Translations under genes and position numbers: made by a program | Notes under the pieces: model-generated | The model's database searches: none | Told to the model about the DNA's origin: nothing | What the model saw: only the letters and a program-made list of their open reading frames with translations | In this document: piece after piece, positions 37,421 through 46,170 of the stretch | Layout of the letters: the number at the start of each line of letters is the position of its first letter | How positions within the stretch are numbered: position 1 is the first letter of the stretch | DNA from: CAVPOO01 sp963707015 | GTDB lineage: Bacteria > Pseudomonadota > Gammaproteobacteria > Thiohalobacterales > Thiohalobacteraceae | DNA: 64,000 nt | Direction: 5' to 3' | Assembly (NCBI GenBank): GCA_963707015.1 | Contig: CAVPOO010000009.1 | Coordinates: forward strand, 124,001-188,000

Positions 37421-40132
37421 ATGAGCGTCCGCAACCTGGACAAGATATTCAGACCCCGCCGGGTCGCCCTGATTGAGATTATTGAGGCGGTTTCCAGCCC
37501 GGCAACGAGGATCCTGGAAAATCTCCTGAGTGCCGATTTCCGTGGCGCGGTCTATCCCATCAGCTCCCGTGTCGAATCGGTGCACGGGATCCCGACCTAC
37601 CCCGATCTCGCCAGTTTGCCGAGGAGTCCCGATCTGGCTGTGATCTGCATGCCCGCCGGCCAAGTTCCGCGCACCGTGCAGGCCTGCGGCGAGGCCGGGA
37701 TCCGGGGCATCCTCATCCTCTCCAGTGGTTTTGCTGAAGCCGGCCCGCAAGGCAAGGCGCTCGAGGATGAGGTGGCGGCGGTTGCCCGGCGCTTCCAGCA
37801 CATGCGGATCATCGGGCCGAACTCGCTCGGCATCTGCGTCCCGGAAATCGGGCTGAACGCGAGCGATGTGGTGACGGCGCCGAAAGCGGGACGTCTGGCG
37901 TTTGTGTCAGAATCCCAGGCCCTCTCCAATGCCATGCTGGACTGGGCCGCGGACGCAGGCATCGGTCTGTCCCTGTTTGCATCCGTAGGCAACAAGCTGG
38001 ATGTCGGTTTTGGCGACCTGATTGACTATCTCGGAACGGACCCGAAAACCCGCGCCATTATCCTCTATGTTCAGTCCATCAGCCATGCCCGCCGTTTCAT
38101 GTCGGCCGCACGGTCTTTCGCCCGATCCAAGCCGATCGTCGTCTACAAGGCCGGCCGCTTCGCGGGTTCCGCACGCGTGGCGTTGCTGCACACCGGCAGC
38201 ATGGCGGGCGAAGACGCGGTCTACGCCGCGGCCTTCGAACGCGCCGGGGTCGTGCGCGCGTCGGACCTGGATGACATATTCGACGTGGCGGAACTTCTGG
38301 CATCCCAGAAACTTCCGCAGGGGCCGCGACTGGCGATTGTGGGTAATGCCGGCGGTCCGGCCATTATCGCGACAGATGCCCTGTTGAGCCGGGGGGGCGT
38401 GATGGCGGGCCTGAGCAAGGCAACCCTCGAGCGGTTCAAACAGATGCTGCCGTTTGCGTGGTCGGGGGGGAATCCGATAGACCTGCAGGATGACGCGCCG
38501 GCGGAGCGGTTTTTCGAGGCGACGGAAATACTTCTGGCAGAGGAAAATGCCGATGCGGTTCTGGTTATCTTTACCAACCAGCCTACCACGGCTTCGCAGG
38601 CGGTGGCTGAGTGCGTGGCGCGCGCGGCGGAGCGTTCCAGAAAACCGGTGCTCGCGGCCTGGATGGGGGGTGAAAAGGTCCGGGAAGGGATCCGGTTTCT
38701 CAACGAATCGGGTGTGCCGGCGCATGCAACGCCGGAGCAGGCGGTGCGCGCCTTCATGCATCTGGTCTCGTACGCGCGCAACCTGGAGACGCTTTACGAA
38801 ACACCGCGCGAGATACCGATCCAGTTCTGCAGCAACCGGAACAAGCTGGCCAAGAAGTGGCGGCCGCTGCTGCGCAGTCGGACCCATCTCACCGAGATCG
38901 AAGCCAAATCCCTGTTGAGGGCCTACGATATCCCGGTGTCGGAGACGTACATCGCCAGCTCCGCCGAGCAGGCCGTGGAGATTGCCACGCGTATCGGTTT
39001 TCCGGTGGTCTTGAAGCTGCTGTCCCGCGAAATCGTCCATAAGGTCGACGTTGGCGGTGTGGTCCTCGGCCTGCGCGATGGGCGCGCCGTGCAGACCGCC
39101 TACGAAAGCATGTTGCACCGGGCCCGGTCACATGGCCTTGGCGACAAGGTCAAGGGTGTAACGTTGCAGCGAATGGTGAGTCTGAAAGACAGTCTCGAAC
39201 TGATTCTGGGCGCCAAGAAGGATCCGACCTTTGGCGCCGTCGTCATGGCGGGGCTGGGGGGCATTACGACCGGCGTGTTTCGCGACCATGCCCTGGGTCT
39301 GCCGCCACTCAACGAGCGTCTGGTCCGGCGCATGCTGGAGTCGCTGCGTTGCTGGCCCATGTTGCAGGGCTATCGCGGCCAGCCGGCAGTAAATATCGAC
39401 AGGCTCATTGAGGTGATCATCCGGTTTTCCTGTCTGATCGTGGACTACCCCGAGATACGCGAGTTCGATATCAATCCCTTGCTGGCGACGCCGGACACGG
39501 TGCTGGCACTCGACGCGGCCGCCATTCTCGAAAACGACCCGGCCACGCGGCAATCCCGGCGCTATGAGCATCTGGCGATCCGCCCGTATCCGGCGCATTA
39601 CATCCGCCACCTCAAGCTTCGTGACGGTGCGGCGGTCACCCTGCGTTCCGTTCGACCCGAAGATGAACCGCTCTGGCACGATCTGATCGCCCGCTCTTCC
39701 CCTGAATCGATTCGCTTCCGGTTTCGAACCCTGTTCAAGCATGCGACCCACCAGATGGCAGTCCAGTGCTGTGTTATCGATTATGAGCGCGAGCTGGCCA
39801 TCGTGGCCGAAACCGAGGGAGACGGCAAACGTGAGCTGGTTGGCATTGCGCAGCTGATTACCGATCTCAATCATGAGACGGCCGAGTACGCCGTCCTGGT
39901 GCCGGATGCATGGCAGGGAAGGGGTGTGGGCGGCGTGTTACTGGACTACTGCCTGAAACTTGCCAGGGATTGGGGTGTCACCCAGGTCGTAGCCGAAACC
40001 GATCCGGAAAATACCCGCATGCTGACGATGTTCGGCAAGCGTGGTTTCGAGTCGGAAGTGCACAGAGAGGAGGAAGTCGTGTTCCTTCAGAAAACCCTGA
40101 TGCGCGAGCGGCGGTCGTTACCGGCCTCTTAG
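37421..40132 (+). CDS. Acyl-CoA ligase (ADP-forming type)-GNAT fusion, Pat-like
   Basis: A 903-residue fusion. Residues ~1-460 resemble the alpha part of ADP-forming acetyl-CoA synthetase (IIGPNSLGI; LLHTGSMAGEDAVYAAAFERAG with the His-Thr-Gly loop). Residues ~480-700 resemble the ATP-grasp beta part (GFPVVLKLLSREIVHKVDVGG). The C-terminal ~170 residues form a GNAT domain (VPDAWQGRGVGGVLLDYC). The architecture is that of Pat/YfiQ protein acetyltransferases, which acetylate lysines such as that of acetyl-CoA synthetase, although a metabolic ligase role cannot be excluded. It lies 130 bases after phaR. Its TAG stop overlaps the edge of repeat copy C. Confidence 0.88.
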   Translation: MSVRNLDKIFRPRRVALIEIIEAVSSPATRILENLLSADFRGAVYPISSRVESVHGIPTYPDLASLPRSPDLAVICMPAGQVPRTVQACGEAGIRGILILSSGFAEAGPQGKALEDEVAAVARRFQHMRIIGPNSLGICVPEIGLNASDVVTAPKAGRLAFVSESQALSNAMLDWAADAGIGLSLFASVGNKLDVGFGDLIDYLGTDPKTRAIILYVQSISHARRFMSAARSFARSKPIVVYKAGRFAGSARVALLHTGSMAGEDAVYAAAFERAGVVRASDLDDIFDVAELLASQKLPQGPRLAIVGNAGGPAIIATDALLSRGGVMAGLSKATLERFKQMLPFAWSGGNPIDLQDDAPAERFFEATEILLAEENADAVLVIFTNQPTTASQAVAECVARAAERSRKPVLAAWMGGEKVREGIRFLNESGVPAHATPEQAVRAFMHLVSYARNLETLYETPREIPIQFCSNRNKLAKKWRPLLRSRTHLTEIEAKSLLRAYDIPVSETYIASSAEQAVEIATRIGFPVVLKLLSREIVHKVDVGGVVLGLRDGRAVQTAYESMLHRARSHGLGDKVKGVTLQRMVSLKDSLELILGAKKDPTFGAVVMAGLGGITTGVFRDHALGLPPLNERLVRRMLESLRCWPMLQGYRGQPAVNIDRLIEVIIRFSCLIVDYPEIREFDINPLLATPDTVLALDAAAILENDPATRQSRRYEHLAIRPYPAHYIRHLKLRDGAAVTLRSVRPEDEPLWHDLIARSSPESIRFRFRTLFKHATHQMAVQCCVIDYERELAIVAETEGDGKRELVGIAQLITDLNHETAEYAVLVPDAWQGRGVGGVLLDYCLKLARDWGVTQVVAETDPENTRMLTMFGKRGFESEVHREEEVVFLQKTLMRERRSLPAS

Positions 40133-40312
40133 TGCCCTTTCAATCGGATGATGACGGCTAGTATGGCCACGGAATCCACGGAAAAACACGGAAAGAACGA
40201 ACACCCATTAGAATTTTTTCCGTGTCCTTCCGCGGATTCCGTGGCTATGAAAAAACGACTGGTATTCCGCTTAATTTGTCAGCATCCGGCAATATCACCT
40301 TGAACGAGTACG
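40129..40312. repeat. MITE-like palindromic element, copy C
   Basis: About 184 bp, same orientation as copy A. The left end TTAGTGCCCTTTCAATCGG matches the consensus CTAG-type terminus. The core palindrome (GCCACGGAATCCACGG and complement, with one C for T in the right arm) spans about 40165-40247. The right end is ATATCACCTTGAACGAGTAC. It begins within the stop codon of the upstream ligase-GNAT gene. Confidence 0.88.
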
Positions 40313-40406
40313 AGGAGCCTCTCGCACTCAGGCTGATTTGCAATGAGGCAGTTTTTCCATGAGGTCACGTCTCTGTTGCCTGGGCCGGACGCCGGGAGAA
40401 ACCGGA

Positions 40407-40415
40407 TGGTATAGT
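40407..40415 (+). promoter_or_regulatory. Extended -10 promoter of the three-gene coiled-coil operon
   Basis: TGGTATAGT, a TATAGT -10 with extended TG, 82 bases before the first ATG. It is identical to the rhlE promoter element at 9221. No clear -35 is present. Confidence 0.5.
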
Positions 40416-40496
40416 CTAAGCTTACCTGCCTGAGCCTGCGCGGCCCGATAACCAATCGTTGCCAGCAAAGCCGCATTCGTCTTACCGGAGGAAACC

Positions 40497-41681
40497 ATGA
40501 CCAGCACCGCCTTTCCGATGCAGTACCTCGACAAGGCCATGAACGGCCTGCACGATCTCGGCCTGCTGCCGGCGAGCGACAAGACGCAGGAGGAGCCGAT
40601 CATTGCCCTGCTGAACCAGATATCCGGACTCGATGAGGCCCGCGTCACGGCTATCGCCCGGACCCTGAGCCAGGCGTCGCTTTTCAACGACGTGGTGCGC
40701 GAACAGGTCCAGGCGATGGAGGTCGGCGAGCGTTACGAGCAGATCACCAGTGCCTTCAACAGCATCCGCGACGATGCCAAGGCCATGGTCGACCAGATCG
40801 AGGATGGCCGGCTCGATACCTTCGAGCGCATCGGCAATGTCTGGATGAAGGTCACCCGGGGCGACATTGCCAGCAGATTCGACAAGATCAAGGATACCTA
40901 CCTGGACGTGACCGATGCGACACAGGACCAGATCCAGCGCGAACAGAAGATTCTCGATGCCTACCAGGACTTCCGCGGCGCGTTGAAGCAGTCCGAGGTG
41001 CTGGCGCTGGAAGTCCTTAAGACCGCCGAGGGTGCGCTGGATGCGGCCAAGGCCGCGCTGGACACGGCCATGCAGGCGGTCGAGTCCCACGCCGGTGAGG
41101 ACGCCGTCGCGCGGGCCAGGCTGGAGATGTCCCGGGACGAGAAGGTCCGGGCGCTGCAGAACGAGGACAAGCGCTACCAGATTGCCAAAGACCTGTCGGA
41201 CAATCTGACGGTGAGCTACAACACCTCCGAGGTGGTCATGGCGCGCCTGCTGCAGACCACCAACGCCAAGGAGCGGGTCTACGCCCAGGCGGTGACCTTC
41301 TTCAGCACCAACGAGGTGGTGTTGACCGCCCTGACGGCCTCCTTCACCGGTATGTTCGGCCTGCATGAGGGCACCCAGACGGTGGAGGCCATGAAGGCGG
41401 GCGTGAGCCAGTCACTCGAGGTCCTGGCCGACATCGGCGGCAAGGTTCAGGAGGCGGCGGTCAAGGCCGGCTACGGCCCGACGATCCGCGCCGAGTCGAT
41501 CAAGAAGCTGGTGGAGGCGGTCGTGAGCTGGCAGAGCCGATCCCGTGAGATCATCGACGAGATGCGCAAGCAGAGCACCCGGAATGCCGAGGAGATCCGC
41601 GAGGCGGTTGAGGAGGGCAAGCGCAAGCTGGCCCGCCTGGCCGAGGAAGGCAAGGGTCTCGAGGTCGATCTTCACCCATGA
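40497..41681 (+). CDS. Helical coiled-coil protein of unknown function, first gene of a three-gene operon
   Basis: A 394-residue, almost entirely helical soluble protein. It begins FPMQYLDKAMNGLHDLGLLPA, contains long heptad-rich stretches (about 130-225 and 345-390), and has a hydrophobic segment around 265-290 (YAQAVTFFSTNEVVLTALTA). No enzyme motif, signal peptide or Walker loop is seen. The C-terminal third loosely resembles TelA-type toxic-anion-resistance proteins by eye (long helices, small-residue bend), which I cannot confirm. The ribosome site CGGAGGAAA is strong. The stop overlaps the start of the next gene by four bases (ATGA), so the products are probably translationally coupled. 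Confidence 0.8.
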   Translation: MTSTAFPMQYLDKAMNGLHDLGLLPASDKTQEEPIIALLNQISGLDEARVTAIARTLSQASLFNDVVREQVQAMEVGERYEQITSAFNSIRDDAKAMVDQIEDGRLDTFERIGNVWMKVTRGDIASRFDKIKDTYLDVTDATQDQIQREQKILDAYQDFRGALKQSEVLALEVLKTAEGALDAAKAALDTAMQAVESHAGEDAVARARLEMSRDEKVRALQNEDKRYQIAKDLSDNLTVSYNTSEVVMARLLQTTNAKERVYAQAVTFFSTNEVVLTALTASFTGMFGLHEGTQTVEAMKAGVSQSLEVLADIGGKVQEAAVKAGYGPTIRAESIKKLVEAVVSWQSRSREIIDEMRKQSTRNAEEIREAVEEGKRKLARLAEEGKGLEVDLHP

Positions 41682-42616
41682 GCCCCGACGTTACCGCCGC
41701 TCCGGCGTCCGCCGGCGTATCGGCCACGGCGCCCGCCCAGCCGCCCCTCGATGACATCATGCTGGCCATGGATGTGGTAGACACCCTGCGCCGGCGCGAG
41801 CGGCTGGTCAGGCAGGAGCTCGACGAGGCCGGCCGCGAGGCGGATCTCAAGGAGCGTCTGCGCAAGATCTACATGGCCCAGGGCATCGACGTACCGGACC
41901 ACGTCATCGATCAGGGTGTGACCGCGCTCAAGGAGGACCGCTTCACCTACAAACCACCGCGGCGCGGGCTGGCAACCCGACTCGCGCGGCTTTACGTCAG
42001 CCGCCGCAAATGGGGCAAGTGGGTGCTCGGGGGCTTCGCGGTACCGATCCTCGCCTGGGTTGCCAGCTATTTTGCCTTCGTCGCGCCGCAGGCGGATCTG
42101 CCGCAGGACTTGAGCCAGCTGCACGCGCAGGTGATTGGCCTGGCCGCGTCCGACGATGCCCGCGAGACCGCGGGGAGGTTACTTAACGCCGGAACTGCGG
42201 CCTTGACCAACGAGGACACTGACGCCGCGAGGGACGCGCTGGCGGCCCTGCAAGACCTGCGCGCGACGCTGCAGCAGGAGTACACGGTGCGTATCGTCAA
42301 CCGCCCCGGCGAGAACACCGGTGTGTGGCGGGTTCCGGACATTAACACCGACGCGCGCAACTACTACATCATTGTCGAGGCCGTCGACCCCGCCGGGAAG
42401 CGGCTCAAGGTGCCGATCGAAGACGAGGAGACCGGCACGACCAGGCGCGTCGACACCTGGGGCCTGCGGGTTGATCAGGATACCTTCCATGCGGTCGCCG
42501 ACGACAAGCAGGACGACGGCATCATCGAGCGCGACCGCTTCGGCCACAAGAGTCGCGGTTACCTGGTACCCGAGTACGAGATGCGCACCACCGGCGGCGC
42601 CATCACCGAGTGGTAG
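41678..42616 (+). CDS. Single-pass membrane protein, probable DUF6384 family
   Basis: A 312-residue protein. The N-terminal ~110 residues are cytoplasmic and helical (LDDIMLAMDVVDTLRRRERL; LRKIYMAQGIDVPDHVIDQG). One membrane segment is at about 114-135 (WVLGGFAVPILAWVASYFAFV). The remaining ~175 residues hold a short helical part and a beta-rich end (EYTVRIVNRPGENTGVW, VEAVDPAGKRLKVPIEDEE). From memory this matches DUF6384, for which no function is known. It is the only membrane-anchored member of the operon and starts within the stop of the first gene. A coupling role between cytoplasmic coiled-coil partners and the envelope is inference. Confidence 0.8.
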   Translation: MSPDVTAAPASAGVSATAPAQPPLDDIMLAMDVVDTLRRRERLVRQELDEAGREADLKERLRKIYMAQGIDVPDHVIDQGVTALKEDRFTYKPPRRGLATRLARLYVSRRKWGKWVLGGFAVPILAWVASYFAFVAPQADLPQDLSQLHAQVIGLAASDDARETAGRLLNAGTAALTNEDTDAARDALAALQDLRATLQQEYTVRIVNRPGENTGVWRVPDINTDARNYYIIVEAVDPAGKRLKVPIEDEETGTTRRVDTWGLRVDQDTFHAVADDKQDDGIIERDRFGHKSRGYLVPEYEMRTTGGAITEW

Positions 42617-42626
42617 GGAGGCAGCC

Positions 42627-44081
42627 ATGATCACCGGCAGGCAGGCACTGGCCTCGATCGACCAGGCCCTGAGTGAGGCGCGCACGCGGATCGACGCCGT
42701 CGAGGTGCAGATCGATGCCGTCAACCAGAAGCTCGTTGCGCAACACACGGCGCGGGCCGAAGACTACAAAGAGCTGGCCAGGATCCGCGTGGACCTGCTC
42801 GCCGACGGTGAGCTGGTGCACCTGCTCGACCGGGCCGAGCAACAGGTGGTGGGATTGCTCGGCCAGCGCGACGCGGCGTTGCAGGACCTGCTGGGGCAGA
42901 TCCAGGTCTCCGAGGAGGCGCGCCAGGCCCTGGAGGCCGAACGCGCCGTCCAGGCCGGGCAGGTGGACGCCGCCGCCGAGGCCGTTGATGCCGCCGATGC
43001 GTTGACCCAGGCCAGGCTCGATGCCGACCCCGGCTACCGGGCGCAGCGGGACAAGGCGCACGATGTCGAGCGCAAGGCAATGCATGCCGAGGAAAAGGCC
43101 GTCCGCAGCGAGGAAGAGCGCGAACAGAAGGGGGCGTCCTACCGCGGTGATGCGCTGTTCATGTACCTCTGGGAGCGCCGCTACGGACTGCCCGAGTACC
43201 AGGCCGGCGGCCTGATACGCTGGCTGGACGGCAAGGTGGCCAGGCTGATCGGGTTTGCCGATGCGCGGGCCAACTATAGCCGCCTGAACGAGATCCCGGT
43301 GCGTCTGCGCGAGTACGCCGACGGTCTGAAGACCGCCGCCGAGACCGAGTTCCAGGCCCTCAAGGAACTCGATACCTCAGCCCGCGAGGCGGACGGCGTC
43401 GCGGCGCTGGAACAGCGCCTCGCCGAGGAACATGACCGGCTCGACGCCATCGACCAGCGCATCGTACAGGCCGACTCGGACCAGCAGGCACTGCTGGAGC
43501 GCAAGGCCGCGTTCGCGAGCGGCGATGATGCGCATACCCGTCAGGCCGTGCAGTTCCTGGCCAGCGAGTTCCAACGCAACGACCTCATGGAGCTGCGCCG
43601 GGCGGTTATGACCACACCCTTTCCGGACGACGACATCATCGTCAGCCGCCTGCTCGAACGCGAGGACGAGCGCCGTCGGCTGGAGGCGTCCCTGCAGGGA
43701 CTGCGCGAGACAATCAGTCAGCACCAGAAGCGCCTGAGCGAACTCGAGACCCTGCGCGTGGACTTCAAGCGCCGCCGCTACGACCGTGCGGGCTCGGCCT
43801 TCGGCGATGACGCCATGATTGGGATGATGCTGGGCCAGTTCCTGCATGGCCTGCTCGACCGTCAGACGTTCTGGAAGGTCCTGCAGGAACAGCAACACTA
43901 CCGGCCGCGGCGTTCGGACCCGACCTTCGGTTCCGGCGGGTTCGGGCGGGGATCCGTCTGGGGCGGTGGCGTCGGTGACCTGCGCGATCTCGGTGACATC
44001 GTCGGCGGGCTGAGGCGCGGCGGTGGCGGCTTAGGCGGCCGCGGCGGTGGCGGTGGGTTCCGTACCGGCGGTGGGTTCTAA
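42627..44081 (+). CDS. Coiled-coil protein with glycine-rich C-terminus, third gene of the operon
   Basis: A 484-residue cytoplasmic protein. Two long coiled coils (about 10-170 and 230-405) flank a conserved-looking centre (ALFMYLWERRYGLPEYQAGG). After FGDDAMIGMMLGQFLHGLLDRQTFW the chain ends in about 70 residues rich in Gly and Arg, closing GGGGFRTGGGF. Such tails appear on bacterial membrane-associated proteins, but no function follows from it. The ATG at 42627 follows AGGGAGGC; the long frame upstream overlaps the previous gene and was rejected. The gap to the preceding gene is 10 bases. Confidence 0.8.
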   Translation: MITGRQALASIDQALSEARTRIDAVEVQIDAVNQKLVAQHTARAEDYKELARIRVDLLADGELVHLLDRAEQQVVGLLGQRDAALQDLLGQIQVSEEARQALEAERAVQAGQVDAAAEAVDAADALTQARLDADPGYRAQRDKAHDVERKAMHAEEKAVRSEEEREQKGASYRGDALFMYLWERRYGLPEYQAGGLIRWLDGKVARLIGFADARANYSRLNEIPVRLREYADGLKTAAETEFQALKELDTSAREADGVAALEQRLAEEHDRLDAIDQRIVQADSDQQALLERKAAFASGDDAHTRQAVQFLASEFQRNDLMELRRAVMTTPFPDDDIIVSRLLEREDERRRLEASLQGLRETISQHQKRLSELETLRVDFKRRRYDRAGSAFGDDAMIGMMLGQFLHGLLDRQTFWKVLQEQQHYRPRRSDPTFGSGGFGRGSVWGGGVGDLRDLGDIVGGLRRGGGGLGGRGGGGGFRTGGGF

Positions 44082-44259
44082 ATCCGGGCTTGTACGATCG
44101 CGGCTCGCCCGGCTTGACTGTCGCGGGCTTGGCGGCCTGAACAAAGCGTCATCAGCGTCTGTCGCCAGTATCCAGTCTGTGCCTGTTCGCGCGATCGGCG
44201 CGAAAACGCCGCATGTCGACCGTCACTCGCCGCAGGCGGTCGCGGAGCTGCCGCCTTGT

Positions 44260-44931
44260 TCAGTGTTTCGAACGTCCCTGCGCCTCGTGCATCTGAGTCT
44301 CGAGCGCCGCGATTAAGGTATCGACGCGGTCCTGGGGCGACACAGCCTCGAGCATCGCCTGCTTTTCCATGTTGCTCAGCGGAAGTGCCGTGGTGAGTGA
44401 ATTCACCAGTTGATTGGAAGGAATGGCCGTAATGTTCTGCCAGTCCGTCTCGAGTTCCCTGGACAGGAAGTAGTGTCTCAGCAGATAGAGCAGGCGATCC
44501 CGGTTGTTGATCGCGGCGCCTTTGCGCGCTTCATAATCGATCCTGAAGGGTTTCCAGTCCGGAACCACAACCCGGTAACCGCGTGTGCCTTCCAGTTCCT
44601 CACTGACCCTGAAACGGCACACACCCGTGAGGATGAGTTCCATACGCCCGTCCTCGGTTTCATGGTAGCTGGTGATCCGTCCCGCGCAGCCCGTCTGAAA
44701 TACCACTTGCGGTCTTTCCGATTTCGACGGATCCGGCTGCATCATTCCGAACATGTGGTGGCCGTTCATCGCATCGGCGACCATGTTCAGGTAGCGGGGC
44801 TCGAAGATGTTGAGCGGCAGACCAACCCCAGGCATGACTACCGCGCCGGTCAGGGGAAATATCGGCAGGGCAGCTGGAAGCTGGTCGAAACTCGGCATGA
44901 ACGGTGTATAGGGCATCTGGGCACGGGCCAT
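44260..44931 (-). CDS. LON N-terminal-domain (PUA-like) protein
   Basis: About 223 residues forming a single LON substrate-binding domain without the AAA or protease domains of Lon. Signature: LPIFPLTGAVVMPGVGLPLNIFEPRYLNMV, then GCAGRITSYHETEDGR and ILTGVCRFRVSEE. The role of stand-alone LON-domain proteins is unknown. Three in-frame ATGs are possible (44979, 44931, 44898), none with a good ribosome site. The LPLNIFEPRYL wording resembles alphaproteobacterial homologues. Confidence 0.85.
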   Translation of the reverse strand: MARAQMPYTPFMPSFDQLPAALPIFPLTGAVVMPGVGLPLNIFEPRYLNMVADAMNGHHMFGMMQPDPSKSERPQVVFQTGCAGRITSYHETEDGRMELILTGVCRFRVSEELEGTRGYRVVVPDWKPFRIDYEARKGAAINNRDRLLYLLRHYFLSRELETDWQNITAIPSNQLVNSLTTALPLSNMEKQAMLEAVSPQDRVDTLIAALETQMHEAQGRSKH

Positions 44932-45124
44932 CGGCTGTATGTCAGGTACTTCGACCACAGCGGCCGGCCAGGGTTCCATATGCCACCCGAGTGGCAGCTG
45001 ATTGGTGGCCGCCTCGATCCAGGGGGTACCGATGTGCGCGGAGAACGCCGCCAGGTGGCCTGCCGTGAAAACAGGCCCCTGGGAGAGCGCCGTGGCGCGA
45101 CGACGAGGCGGGAGGAAGAACGGC

Positions 45125-45685
45125 TCAGGCGATCAATCTACCCAACGGCTTATGCATTGCGCTGCGCCTGGCGGTCACACTCAACCCGATCAGCCCGGAA
45201 CCGAAAAGCCAGAGTGCGGCGGGCGCCGGTACCACCATCGGTGCTAACTGGACATCAACGGCAACTACGCTGCCGGCGCCGGCGCCGGTGTCAAGCAGAA
45301 AGAACAGTCTGAACGCGTCTGCGCCAATTGATGAAACACCAAGGTCCTGGATCCAGTTAGTGCCCCCGTCTGTTGACACGCCAAGTACAAACCAGGGCTG
45401 GTTCGTCAGGGTCAGCGTGGCGGATGCGTTATTGGTGGCGGTGAAATTGCCGGAACCACCAGGACCAGGAGCGATAGTCACAATTGAGGGAAGCGGGACC
45501 GCAAGAACGCTGCCACCGAAATCGCTGTCGTCAAACAGGCCGAGCTGAGCGCCGGCCAGATTTTCATCGAAGATAAAATTTACCGTGCCATCAGTCGCTG
45601 CCAGGACGGTGGACGCGTTGGCTGATGTCCACTGCAGTGCCATCAATGCAACTGCCCCCATCACTGCAACAAGCCGTGTTTTCAT
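45125..45685 (-). CDS. PEP-CTERM-type sorted exported protein
   Basis: A 186-residue secreted protein with an N-terminal signal (MKTRLVAVMGAVALMAL...SANA). A beta-rich, Thr/Ala-rich body follows (GGSGNFTATNNASATLTLTN). The end carries a sorting signal: VVPAPAALWLFGSGLIGL, then an Arg-containing cluster (TARRSAMHK). This is the VPxPAALWLFGSGL variant of PEP-CTERM, recognised by an exosortase that must be encoded elsewhere. Such proteins usually accompany exopolysaccharide or biofilm matrix. GGAGAA precedes the ATG. The specific function is unknown. Confidence 0.85.
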   Translation of the reverse strand: MKTRLVAVMGAVALMALQWTSANASTVLAATDGTVNFIFDENLAGAQLGLFDDSDFGGSVLAVPLPSIVTIAPGPGGSGNFTATNNASATLTLTNQPWFVLGVSTDGGTNWIQDLGVSSIGADAFRLFFLLDTGAGAGSVVAVDVQLAPMVVPAPAALWLFGSGLIGLSVTARRSAMHKPLGRLIA

Positions 45686-45860
45686 TATGATTCTCCAGTC
45701 TCATTGCAAGGGCTTAGCAGAGGCCGCGGTTCTGATGACCGCCTCTGCTCGGTTCCTTCACACTGTTAAAACTAGGCCCTTTCGACATGACTGGACAGTG
45801 GGGATAGTACTACTTGTTGGTGGTAACTATCCCGCAACGGCTACCTTACACTGGCGTCGC

Positions 45861-45887
45861 AAAAAAAAGCCGCCCGAAGGCGGCTTT
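45861..45887 (-). terminator. Rho-independent terminator on the minus strand, downstream of gltA
   Basis: AAAGCCGCC-CGAA-GGCGGCTTT with a run of eight A on the plus side, i.e. eight T after the stem on the minus strand. It lies ~285 bases beyond the gltA stop and ~175 bases upstream of the PEP-CTERM gene. It is the only terminator available for gltA. The 45888-46170 interval has no gene I can support, so the gltA mRNA would carry a long 3' tail. Confidence 0.85.
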
Positions 45888-46170
45888 GATACCATGTTCC
45901 ATGATTATCCATGTTCCACGGTTGGAGGAGGAGACTCACATGCGTGAGCCTCAAACTCAGATTAATCGCTTGCGCGGGGGGTGTCGATTAGGGGAAGTAC
46001 GTAATTGTCTCGCTAATTGTCGATTGATCCGCCGTGCTTCACCCGCTGGCTCGCTGTCCGGTGGTGCCTCGCTGTCGATATGCCTCTGACTGCCTGTGCG
46101 GCCGGGTATGACGAAGCCCGTTTGCTCGCCGCTCGCTCTGCGCGGCGCGACGGTCTCGTTCAACCGCCAA

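Noticed and set aside
40497..44081. The three-gene operon as an anti-phage defence system
   Set aside because: No nuclease, NTPase, TIR, reverse transcriptase or other effector motif is visible, and no other defence genes are near. Kept as an unknown system only.
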